A stretch of DNA of 64,000 nt from an uncultured Bacteroidales bacterium (lineage in GTDB: Bacteria > Bacteroidota > Bacteroidia > Bacteroidales > Muribaculaceae), in assembly GCA_902782465.1 (NCBI GenBank), contig CACZNH010000020.1, forward strand, positions 40,111-104,110, given 5' to 3'. Made by a program: the position numbers and the translations under genes. Positions 8,437 through 14,847 of this stretch are shown piece by piece (position 1 is the stretch's first letter; every line of letters starts with the position of its first letter). A model generated the notes under the pieces. That model was given only the letters and a program-made list of their open reading frames with translations, was not told where the DNA came from and did no database searches.

Positions 8437-8880
8437 TCAGAGTTTGTCGAAGGGGATGCGGGCGAGCAGTTGGCCGAAGCGTTCGGCGCCTTCCTTGAGT
8501 TGACCCTCGACCATCTTGCGCAGGAAGAAGGGCAGTTCCAGCTGCAGTTCGGCGGTGCTCATCGTCGTCTGGTCTTCCTGGGGTTCCAGGTTGACGACCA
8601 TGTTGATGGGCACGGGTGACGACGACGCGGTATAGACCACGCGCTCGCCCTCGATGCTGTTGTTGTGGTCCAGCGACAGCGTCACCTCGCCCATGGGAGA
8701 CTGGATGGCAATGGAGTCTTCGCTGAACTTGACGGTGTCCAGATGCTGGCGTGCCTCGTCGTCGATGCGGTCGGCATTGGCCTCGATTTGGTTCTTGATC
8801 AACGAGGGGTTGGTCAACTTGCTGTATATGGTTGCCGCGTCACACGCGATCATGTGGGGATTGCTCTTGAATGATTCCAT
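8437..8880 (-). CDS. SRPBCC-like small protein downstream of pyrE
   Basis: 147 residues, cytoplasmic, no signal peptide. The pattern (N-terminal strand FKSNPHMI, helices with SKLTNPSLIKN, then alternating strands SIAIQSPMGEVTLSL, RVVYTASSSPVPINMVVNL, TTMSTAELQLELPFFLRKMVEGQLKEG) fits the helix-grip SRPBCC/START-like fold often found beside pyrE in Bacteroidales. The final long helix would line the ligand cavity. The ligand and role are unknown. It follows pyrE by about 50 bases of degenerate GTTAACGG/GTTAATAG-like repeats (8887-8935) and is probably co-transcribed with it. Confidence 0.65.
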   Translation of the reverse strand: MESFKSNPHMIACDAATIYSKLTNPSLIKNQIEANADRIDDEARQHLDTVKFSEDSIAIQSPMGEVTLSLDHNNSIEGERVVYTASSSPVPINMVVNLEPQEDQTTMSTAELQLELPFFLRKMVEGQLKEGAERFGQLLARIPFDKL

Positions 8881-8931
8881 TATTTTGAGTTAACGGTTAA
8901 TAGTTAACAGTTAGTAGACGATAATAGGCAG

Positions 8932-9585
8932 TTAATCTACTGAATCAAAGCCGGCTGGAGCCCAGTTCTCGGGGTCGGTGTGCCACTGTTGCAGGGTGTC
9001 GGCATCAGCCTGTGTGATTTGGCCGCTGTCCATGGCCACATCAATCATTGTCTCAAAGTTGGTGAGCGTGATGATGGGCAGCTTGGCGCGTTTCAGCGCC
9101 TTGGCAGCGCTGGAGAACTGATAGTCAAAGATGACGATGGCACCCAACACCTCACCGCCCGCATCGCGCACGGTGTTCAGGCACTTCATGCAGTTGTTGC
9201 CCGTGGACAGCTGGTCCTCGATGAGCACCACCTTTTGCCCCGGCTTGATATCGCCCTCGATGAGGTTCTCAAGGCCGTGGTCCTTGGGCTTGGAACGCAC
9301 ATACACCATCGGCAGCGCCAGTGAGTCGGCGACAAGGGCGCCATGTGCGATGGCACCGGTGGCGATGGCGGCGATGACCTGTGCATCGCCAAAGTTCTCC
9401 ATGATGAGCCTGGCCATTTCCACCTTGATGAGGTTGCGCACCTCGGGAGAGGAAAGAGCCATTCTCAAGTCGGTATATATCGGCGAGTTCCAACCGGTTG
9501 CCCACGAGAAGGGGCTGTCAGGTTGTAACTTGATGGCACTGATTTGCATCAGTTTTTCGGCAAGAAGGGTGTCTAATTTCTTCAT
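8932..9585 (-). CDS. pyrE: Orotate phosphoribosyltransferase
   Basis: 217 residues, the normal length. It converts orotate and PRPP to orotidine 5'-phosphate, the fifth step of de novo pyrimidine synthesis. The PRPP-binding loop is VVLIEDQLSTGNNC (about 110-123; the usual sequence is EDVxTTG, here with Gln-Leu in the variable places). The N-terminal SPFSWATGWNSPIYTDLR stretch and AIATGAIAHGALVAD are conserved orotate-binding and dimer segments. The start is the first ATG after an A+T-rich spacer. The SRPBCC-like gene follows on the same strand. Confidence 0.93.
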   Translation of the reverse strand: MKKLDTLLAEKLMQISAIKLQPDSPFSWATGWNSPIYTDLRMALSSPEVRNLIKVEMARLIMENFGDAQVIAAIATGAIAHGALVADSLALPMVYVRSKPKDHGLENLIEGDIKPGQKVVLIEDQLSTGNNCMKCLNTVRDAGGEVLGAIVIFDYQFSSAAKALKRAKLPIITLTNFETMIDVAMDSGQITQADADTLQQWHTDPENWAPAGFDSVD

Positions 9586-9716
9586 TTGTGGATATTAATG
9601 GTAAAAAAGTCGGGCGAAATTAGCAAAAATCTTGCGTTTCTCGCCATTTCTTGGCAAGAAAAAACCAAAAAACTTGTTAAAGCGGCTACTTCACCGCTGT
9701 AACCCACTGTTTTCGA

Positions 9717-10679
9717 CTAATAGTTCATGGCGACCCTGAAGCCTAGATAGTCTTCTTTAGCCAGCGGGTCGGCCATCAGGCGGAAGGCGTTGCGGCACTG
9801 ACTTGCATAGAAACTCCAGGCACCGCTGCGATAGACGTTGTCATAGCCTGATTCAGGGCCGACGGGATTGATAAACGCCCCCTCGAGATAGCCCGAGTAC
9901 CAGTCCTGGCACCACTCGCACACGTTTCCGCTCATGTCATAGATTCCTAGCTCGTTGGGCATTTTGCTGGCGACGGCATGGGTGGTCTCGCCGCTGTTGT
10001 CGATATACCAGGCGACGTCATCAACGATGTTGCTGCCCGAGTATTTATAAGCACGGCTCTTGGTGCCGCCACGAGCGGCAAACTCCCATTCGGCCTCGGT
10101 GGGCAGACGGAACGACTTGCCCGTGATTTCAGACAGCTTGTCCACGAACCGTGCGCAGTCAAACATCGACACCATCTCGACGGGCCGTTTCGGGTCGCCT
10201 GTGAATTTGCTGGGATTTGTGCCCATGACCGCTTGCCACAACTCCTGTGTGACTTCAGTTTCACAGATGTAGTAGCTCCACACTGTCACCTCGTGGACAG
10301 GACCCTCGTTGCGGAATACGTCGGGCCATTGGTCGGGTGTGCAGCCCATCTTGAAGGTGCCGCCTTTGACAAACACCATCTTGATGTCCACGCCGTTGAT
10401 GGTGAAGGCCACGTCTTGGTCCTGAGGCGTCGATGGCATCATCAGCAAGTCGATGAGGGCCGTCACGTCCGATATGGTCACGAATCCGTCACCGTCCACG
10501 TCACAAACCATGTCAGCTGCCGTTTCATAACTACTTAACAGGCAGTCAATTATCGTGGTGATATCAGAGATGCCGACTTTCCCGTCCCCATCTACATCCC
10601 CGGCAATATTCGAAGCCGAGGTATCTAACGGCCATGACAGCATCATGGCGCAAAATGCTATGAGAAATAGATTTTTCAT
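9717..10679 (-). CDS. Secreted dockerin / FGE-sulfatase-domain protein
   Basis: 320 residues. Signal peptide about 1-22 (ending TSAS), then a paired type I dockerin at the N-terminus (DVDGDGKVGI and DVDGDGFVTI, about 27-80), then an FGE-sulfatase (SUMF1-type) domain. The latter shows GGTFKMG, the ETEVTQELWQAVMG helix, SFRLPTEAEWEFAARGG, GNVCEWCQDWY and a final LGFRVAMNY. True formylglycine-generating enzymes need two nearby cysteines close to the C-terminal RGGS motif. Here only one (ASQCRN) is visible, so catalysis on sulfatases is doubtful and a structural or binding role is more likely. The domain order, dockerin first, is uncommon. Confidence 0.85.
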   Translation of the reverse strand: MKNLFLIAFCAMMLSWPLDTSASNIAGDVDGDGKVGISDITTIIDCLLSSYETAADMVCDVDGDGFVTISDVTALIDLLMMPSTPQDQDVAFTINGVDIKMVFVKGGTFKMGCTPDQWPDVFRNEGPVHEVTVWSYYICETEVTQELWQAVMGTNPSKFTGDPKRPVEMVSMFDCARFVDKLSEITGKSFRLPTEAEWEFAARGGTKSRAYKYSGSNIVDDVAWYIDNSGETTHAVASKMPNELGIYDMSGNVCEWCQDWYSGYLEGAFINPVGPESGYDNVYRSGAWSFYASQCRNAFRLMADPLAKEDYLGFRVAMNY

Positions 10680-10723
10680 GCTTCGGTTGATTTAGTGGTT
10701 ATGTGTATGTGAATTATTCTCCA

Positions 10724-10761
10724 CAAATATACGTCTTTTTCTTAAAAAATCCCTATATTTG
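10724..10761. promoter_or_regulatory. Divergent promoter pair (FGE protein and patatin)
   Basis: The minus-strand -7 box is TATATTTG (10724-10731 read in reverse) for the FGE gene. The plus-strand -7 box is TATATTTG (10754-10761) for the patatin gene. The two boxes are only 22 bases apart, so each -33 region overlaps the opposite promoter and the two are likely to compete. Confidence 0.6.
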
Positions 10762-10790
10762 CCAAACTTTTTTCGTTTTATTCACTGAAT

Positions 10791-11678
10791 ATGGCTAATT
10801 CAAGGATTGGACTTGTACTCGAGGGCGGCGGCATGCGTGGCATGTACACCAGCGGCATCTTGGATGTCCTCATCGAGAAAAAAATAAATCTCGACGGCAT
10901 GGTTGGCGTGTCGGCGGGCATTGCCTTTGGCTGCAACTACAAGTCGCGGCAGGTGGGCAGGGCATTGCGCTACAATGTGCGTTTTGCCCACGACAAGCGT
11001 TACAGCGGCATCCGCTCACTGTTGAAAACAGGCAATTACTACAATGCCTACTTTGCCTACAAACTGGTGCCGACCCACTATGACGTGTTCGACTTCAACG
11101 TGTTTGACGACTCGCCCATGGAGTGTTATGCCGTGTGCTTTGACGTCAACACGGGCGAGGCCGTCTATCAGCGCCTTGACAAGGTGGACCGTGACTTCTT
11201 TGAGTGGATACGTGCATCGGCATCGATGCCGGTCGTGGCGCAGCCTGTTGAAGTGGGAGGACGCCTCTTGCTCGACGGTGGACTCGCTGACAGCATACCC
11301 CTGGAATTCATGATCAACAAGGGATATGAGCGCAACGTGGTCATACTCACGCGCGAGGAGGGCTTCCGCAAGACCGCAGAGCATGGGATGTGGCTGATGA
11401 AGCCACTGCTGCGCAAGTGGCCCAAGGTCATCGAGGCCTTGCAGCACCGCCCGGCACATTACAATCGGCAACTGCAGTTCGTGCGAGAGCAGGAACGCGC
11501 GGGACGCGCCTTTGTATTCAGACCTGCCAAGCCGCTGGACATCAGCCGTACGACCCATGACCCCAAGGAAATGAACCGCGTCTATCAGCAGGGCAGGGAA
11601 GAGGCGCTTCAACGATTGGATGAACTTAAGGCGTTTATTGACGGCGAGAACGATAATCTGATACAATCACATGAATAA
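10791..11678 (+). CDS. Patatin-like phospholipase
   Basis: 295 residues, cytoplasmic type without signal peptide. The oxyanion-hole motif GGGMRG (about 12-17), the nucleophile elbow GVSAG (Ser about 41) and the catalytic aspartate in LLDGGLADSIPLEF (about 160) are all present, so the Ser-Asp dyad is intact. Such YjjU/RssA-like proteins hydrolyse acyl chains of phospholipids. The C-terminal ADVQ/DPKEMNRVYQQGREEA helix is typical of the YjjU group. It overlaps recX by 8 bases, and comF overlaps recX in turn, so the three form one operon from the promoter at 10754. Confidence 0.9.
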   Translation: MANSRIGLVLEGGGMRGMYTSGILDVLIEKKINLDGMVGVSAGIAFGCNYKSRQVGRALRYNVRFAHDKRYSGIRSLLKTGNYYNAYFAYKLVPTHYDVFDFNVFDDSPMECYAVCFDVNTGEAVYQRLDKVDRDFFEWIRASASMPVVAQPVEVGGRLLLDGGLADSIPLEFMINKGYERNVVILTREEGFRKTAEHGMWLMKPLLRKWPKVIEALQHRPAHYNRQLQFVREQERAGRAFVFRPAKPLDISRTTHDPKEMNRVYQQGREEALQRLDELKAFIDGENDNLIQSHE

Positions 11679-12165
11679 ACCCAAACAGCCGCTCACGGCC
11701 AGTCAAGCACTCAACCGTGCCGCGGCCTTGTGTGCCCGCAGCGAGCAGTCCTCGGGTGACATCCGCGAGAAACTGCTCAAGTGGGGACTGTGCAGCAATG
11801 ATGCAGCTCACGTCCTGCAGCAGCTGGTGGAACAGGGATTTATTGATGACAGCCGTTATGCCAGGGCCTTTGTCAAGGACCGCTTTGCCTTCAATGGTTG
11901 GGGGCGCATCAAAATCGCACACCAGCTTCGCACGAAGGGCATCCCCAGCGATGCCATCGACGAGGCGATGACTGCCATCGACGAGGAACGCTACCGCGAA
12001 CGGTTGGCGGAACTGCTCCAAGCCAAGTGGCGTACCGTCAAGGACCGCGAACCCCGTGCAGCATGGGCGGCGATGATGCGGTTTGCCGCATCCAGGGGCT
12101 TCGAGGCGTCAATAGCGGGAGAATGTGTCAAACAAGTGACCCGGATTGATGTGGAAGACGATTAG
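11671..12165 (+). CDS. recX: Regulatory protein RecX
   Basis: 164 residues, the usual size. The three-helix repeats of RecX are visible: RAAALCARSEQSSGDIREKLLKWG, then VEQGFIDDSRYARAFVKDR followed by GRIKIAHQLRTKGI, and a third repeat RYRERLAELLQAKW. RecX binds RecA filaments and limits their activity. The ATG lies 8 bases inside the patatin gene, and the stop lies inside the start of comF, indicating translational coupling. Its presence next to a window that begins with recR is coincidental; they are not in one operon. Confidence 0.9.
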   Translation: MNKPKQPLTASQALNRAAALCARSEQSSGDIREKLLKWGLCSNDAAHVLQQLVEQGFIDDSRYARAFVKDRFAFNGWGRIKIAHQLRTKGIPSDAIDEAMTAIDEERYRERLAELLQAKWRTVKDREPRAAWAAMMRFAASRGFEASIAGECVKQVTRIDVEDD

Positions 12166-12856
12166 ACAATGGCTGGGGGCTGCCACCGACGTGGTCTTGC
12201 CGCGCATCTGTCCGGTGTGCGGGCAAACGCTTGACGGCGACGAGGCATGGCTGTGCCGCAAGTGCCTGGCAGGATTGCCGCGTACGCGCTATGAAGAGGT
12301 GCCGTTCAACAGCATGGAGCAGCACTTTGCCGGCAAGGTGCCCATCGAACGAGCCACGGCCTACTTCTTCTACGAGAAAGGCTCGCCCTACGCATCTATC
12401 CTTCACGACATCAAGTACCATGGTATCCCCACCATGGGGCGCTGGCTCACCTCTCGCGCGGTGCAAGACATGGCCGCTAGCCATTTCTTTGACGGCATCG
12501 ATGTGGTCACCGCCGTCCCCCTGCATCGCAGCCGTCTTGCCCACCGTGGCTACAACCAGAGCAAATACCTCGCCTGCGGCATCGCCGATAGCCTGAACAT
12601 ACCATATGTAGAAGCCTTAAAAGCCGTACGTCCACATACCACTCAGACCCATAAAGGCGCCCTTGAACGCTGGCAAAACATCCAGGACAACTACGTCCTG
12701 AAAAAAGACGCCGACCAGTTGGCCGGCAAACACATCCTCCTTGTCGATGACGTCGTGACGACCGGTTCCACCCTCACCGTCTGCGCCATCCTGCTGAAAA
12801 GCATCCCTAATGTGAAGGTTTCACTCTTCACTCTCGCCGCTGCGCGACTCGAGTAA
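12149..12856 (+). CDS. ComF family phosphoribosyltransferase-like protein
   Basis: 235 residues. An N-terminal zinc-ribbon with CPVC and CRKC (cysteines near 21, 24, 36 and 39) is followed by a phosphoribosyltransferase fold ending in the PRPP loop ILLVDDVVTTGSTL (about 195-208). ComF proteins act in DNA uptake, with ComFA, in naturally competent species. In Bacteroidales the partner is usually missing and the role is unknown. ATG 12149 is preferred to TTG 12146 just before it; both lie inside the end of recX. It closes the patatin-recX-comF operon. Confidence 0.88.
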   Translation: MWKTIRQWLGAATDVVLPRICPVCGQTLDGDEAWLCRKCLAGLPRTRYEEVPFNSMEQHFAGKVPIERATAYFFYEKGSPYASILHDIKYHGIPTMGRWLTSRAVQDMAASHFFDGIDVVTAVPLHRSRLAHRGYNQSKYLACGIADSLNIPYVEALKAVRPHTTQTHKGALERWQNIQDNYVLKKDADQLAGKHILLVDDVVTTGSTLTVCAILLKSIPNVKVSLFTLAAARLE

Positions 12857-12863
12857 ATTTGAA

Positions 12864-12957
12864 ACAGTGGAGGAATTTTTCATTGTCAAAATGAAAAATT
12901 GTGGAAAGGTGGAGGAGTTTTTTATTGCATCGCAATAAAAACTGTGGAGAAGAATAA
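12864..12957. repeat. Left flank of the four-helix-bundle gene: boxes alternating with hairpins
   Basis: Reading toward the gene: box C (ACAGTGGAGGA, 12864-12874); an 11-base hairpin AATTTTTCATT/AATGAAAAATT (12874-12900); box B (TGTGGAAAGGT, 12900-12910, then TGGAGGA); a hairpin TTTTTATTGC/GCAATAAAAA (12917-12942); box A (ACTGTGGAGAAGAATAA, 12941-12957). The same three boxes return inverted and in mirror order on the far side of the gene. Confidence 0.8.
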
Positions 12958-13005
12958 TTATGTGACAGTAAATATAGTTTTAAACACAAGATAAAAATTT
13001 AGAAT

Positions 13006-13374
13006 ATGGACATGATATATCATTTTGAACGGCTTGAGGTCTTTAAGCAAGCCCGCCAGTTGGTGAAGGAAATCTACAAACTCAGCATGAAATTTCCTTC
13101 AGAAGAGCGTTTTGCGCTTTGCAGCCAGCTGCGACGCGCTGCGATTTCAATCCCATCGAACATCGCTGAAGGTGTGGGCAGGCTGTCACCAAAGGAAACT
13201 ACACATTTTCTTGAAATATCTTATGGGTCCTTGATGGAAACCTACTGCCAGTTGCAAATAGCATTAGATCTCATGTATATTACAGAAGAGGACCTAAATC
13301 AAGTTAAACCCATGATTTTTGCAACATCCCGAATGCTTAATGGTCTGCACAAATCATTCTTGTCCAAGCAGTAA
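13006..13374 (+). CDS. Four-helix-bundle protein (23S rRNA intervening-sequence protein family)
   Basis: 122 residues. The family pattern is clear: FERLEVFKQARQLVKEIYKL in helix 1, then FPSEERFALCSQLRRAAISIPSNIAEGVGR, the most conserved segment of the S23/IVP family, then helices with THFLEISYGSLMETYCQLQIA and LNQVKPMIFATSRMLNGLHKS. Relatives are encoded inside intervening sequences of 23S rRNA genes, and a distant relative (Avd) assists diversity-generating retroelements. Here the gene stands alone, between comF and rpoZ, framed by mirror-image repeat arrays at 12864-12957 and 13385-13483. ATG 13012 is an alternative start. G+C is lower than in its neighbours, suggesting it arrived as a unit. 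Its function is unknown. Confidence 0.9.
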   Translation: MDMIYHFERLEVFKQARQLVKEIYKLSMKFPSEERFALCSQLRRAAISIPSNIAEGVGRLSPKETTHFLEISYGSLMETYCQLQIALDLMYITEEDLNQVKPMIFATSRMLNGLHKSFLSKQ

Positions 13375-13443
13375 AAAAGGAAGGTTATTTCTTCTCCACA
13401 GTCGTTGCGCTACAGCGCAACGACACCTTAACCTTTCCACAAA

Positions 13444-13472
13444 AAAAACGGCACCAATAAGGTGCCGTTTTT
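13444..13472. terminator. Bidirectional terminator hairpin
   Basis: AAAAACGGCACC (13444-13455) pairs over 12 bases with GGTGCCGTTTTT (13461-13472). The T run follows on the plus strand, and an A run precedes it that becomes a T run on the minus strand. It would end the four-helix-bundle transcript and back up the terminator of rpoZ. Confidence 0.75.
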
Positions 13473-13481
13473 GCCTCCACA

Positions 13482-13512
13482 GTTAACGGCGCCCCACTTG
13501 GGCGCCGTTAAC
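13482..13512 (-). terminator. Hairpin just after rpoZ
   Basis: A perfect 12-base stem GTTAACGGCGCC/GGCGCCGTTAAC with a 7-base loop lies 3 bases beyond the rpoZ stop. There is no long T run directly after it, so it may work together with the 13444-13472 hairpin. Confidence 0.55.
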
Positions 13513-13515
13513 TTA

Positions 13516-13848
13516 TCAAAATTCCTCTTTTTCTTTCGCCAGGTTGCGGTAGGCGAGTTTGTCTTCCAGATATTCTTGGGTCGCTATCAGCGTGGGCTTG
13601 GGCAGTTTCTCGTAATACTTCGAGATTTCTATCTGCTCACGGTTCTCGCTGATTTCCTCAAGGTTGTCGTTCAGGGTGGCAAACTCCTGAAGCTTCTTCT
13701 CAAGGTCCGACTTCATCTCGGCGGCAATCTGGTTGGCACGTTTGCTGATGATGCAGACGGTCTCATAGATGTTGCCCGTGGGTTCTGCCATCTCGATGAT
13801 GTCATGAACGGTAGTGGTGAGTGGCGCGTTAGTCTTCTTGTAATCCAT
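13516..13848 (-). CDS. rpoZ: RNA polymerase omega-like subunit (Rpb6 type)
   Basis: 110 residues. The Bacteroidetes-type omega sequence is recognisable: MDYKKTNAPLTTTVHDI at the start, GNIYETVCIISKRANQI (the Rpb6/omega core helix, about 26-42), KKLQEFATLNDNLEEISENREQIEISKYYEKLPKPTLIA. It binds the beta' subunit of RNA polymerase and helps assembly. It follows bamD by about 50 bases on the same strand, a common order in Bacteroidales, and shares the promoter at 14734-14765. Confidence 0.88.
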   Translation of the reverse strand: MDYKKTNAPLTTTVHDIIEMAEPTGNIYETVCIISKRANQIAAEMKSDLEKKLQEFATLNDNLEEISENREQIEISKYYEKLPKPTLIATQEYLEDKLAYRNLAKEKEEF

Positions 13849-13900
13849 GTTTTTGTGACTTGAATTAATTTATAATGTGTTGTTGTTTTCGCTTGACGGG

Positions 13901-14707
13901 TCAATTGCCGTTGACGTGGCGGTTGGCAATCTTGAAGATGTTGTCGGCCTCCTTGCGCATCTTGCTGTCAGGGTAGTCGTTGATGAACGAGTAATACTCG
14001 TCGATGACGGTGCGGAAACGTTCTACCTTCTTCTCGGGAACGCTCTCGCTGGCCTCTTTGAAGCGGGCCTTGAGCACCAGCATCTCCAGTTCCTCTTTAT
14101 ACTTGCTGTAAGGGTAAGCCTTGATGGCGTTCTGGGCAGTGATGACAGCGCTCTCGTAGTTGTTGCCCATATAGTTGCCCAGGTTATAGTACAGCGTGGC
14201 ATTCTGCAATTCCTTGAGCACCAGTTTGTCCTGTAACTCAAACAGGGCGCTTTGGGCCTGTGATGCCTTGTCGCTCGACGGGAAATAGTCCAGGAAGGCC
14301 TGCAGCTCTTCCATGGCGCGGATGGTCTCGGTCTGGTCCAGCTGGGAATCGGGCGAATCCAGATAGAAGCCGTAGCCCCCATAGAATCTTGCCAACTCGG
14401 CGTACTGGCCGCGCGGATAACGCTGGTAATACTGCTTGAAATAGGAACCGGCGCTGATGTAGTCCTTGTTCTCATAGTGGCTCAGTCCCAACAGGTAGAG
14501 CGACTCCTCGGCGTTAGGGGTGCCGCGGAAGATGGGAACCAGCTCGGTCAGGATGGTAGTAGCCTGAGCGTAACGTTTGTTCTCAAAGGCCTTCTTGGCG
14601 TAGGCATACTTGTATTCAAGGTCACTGCTCTTCAGCACCTTGTTATACTCGCCGCAGCTCGCCATCACGCAGGCCAGAGCCAATATTATCGTCAATTTCT
14701 TGATCAT
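13901..14707 (-). CDS. bamD: Outer-membrane assembly lipoprotein BamD
   Basis: About 268 residues. A lipoprotein signal ends at Cys18 (CVMASC), followed by tetratricopeptide-like repeats: YAYAKKAFENKRYAQATTILTELV, YLLGLSHYENKDYISAGSYFKQYYQRYPRG, then IRAMEELQAFLDYFPSSDKA. BamD is the essential lipoprotein of the BAM complex, inserting beta-barrel proteins in the outer membrane. ATG 14707 is chosen over an upstream TTG at 14725 because it begins the signal peptide and the promoter predicts a start of transcription near 14727. It is the first gene of a two-gene operon with rpoZ. Confidence 0.93.
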   Translation of the reverse strand: MIKKLTIILALACVMASCGEYNKVLKSSDLEYKYAYAKKAFENKRYAQATTILTELVPIFRGTPNAEESLYLLGLSHYENKDYISAGSYFKQYYQRYPRGQYAELARFYGGYGFYLDSPDSQLDQTETIRAMEELQAFLDYFPSSDKASQAQSALFELQDKLVLKELQNATLYYNLGNYMGNNYESAVITAQNAIKAYPYSKYKEELEMLVLKARFKEASESVPEKKVERFRTVIDEYYSFINDYPDSKMRKEADNIFKIANRHVNGN

Positions 14708-14733
14708 CGAACCGTTTTTTCGCAATTAGCCTG

Positions 14734-14765
14734 CAAAATTAGACATTTTCCACGACACTGCCAAA
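14734..14765 (-). promoter_or_regulatory. Promoter of bamD-rpoZ
   Basis: On the minus strand TTTG (14762-14765), 20 bases, TAATTTTG (14734-14741). A full consensus match, giving a leader of about 20 bases. Confidence 0.75.
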
Positions 14766-14847
14766 CCCAAACCCAAAAACCCCAATTATTTCGCAAAATT
14801 TAACGCAAAACCCCATGCTAATCTCAGAGGAAATGGTCCATCGGGAT

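Larger units (their letters stand above)
13385..13512. repeat. Right flank of the four-helix-bundle gene: mirror image of the left flank
   Basis: Reading away from the gene: box A' TTATTTCTTCTCCACAGT (13385-13402); hairpin GTCGTTGCGC/GCGCAACGAC (13401-13424); box B' ACCTTTCCACA (13431-13441); a terminator-like hairpin (13444-13472); box C' GCCTCCACAGT (13473-13483); a final perfect hairpin GTTAACGGCGCC/GGCGCCGTTAAC (13482-13512). Boxes match the inverted left boxes closely (B' 11 of 11; C' 9 of 11), while the hairpins between them differ in sequence. Confidence 0.8.

Noticed and set aside
12917-12942. Simple terminator of comF as the only explanation of the left hairpins
   Set aside because: A terminator alone would not explain the mirrored boxes with the same order on the other side of the gene.
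13006-13374. Diversity-generating retroelement (Avd-like gene)
   Set aside because: No reverse transcriptase, template repeat or variable repeat is nearby; the protein fits the intervening-sequence family as well or better.
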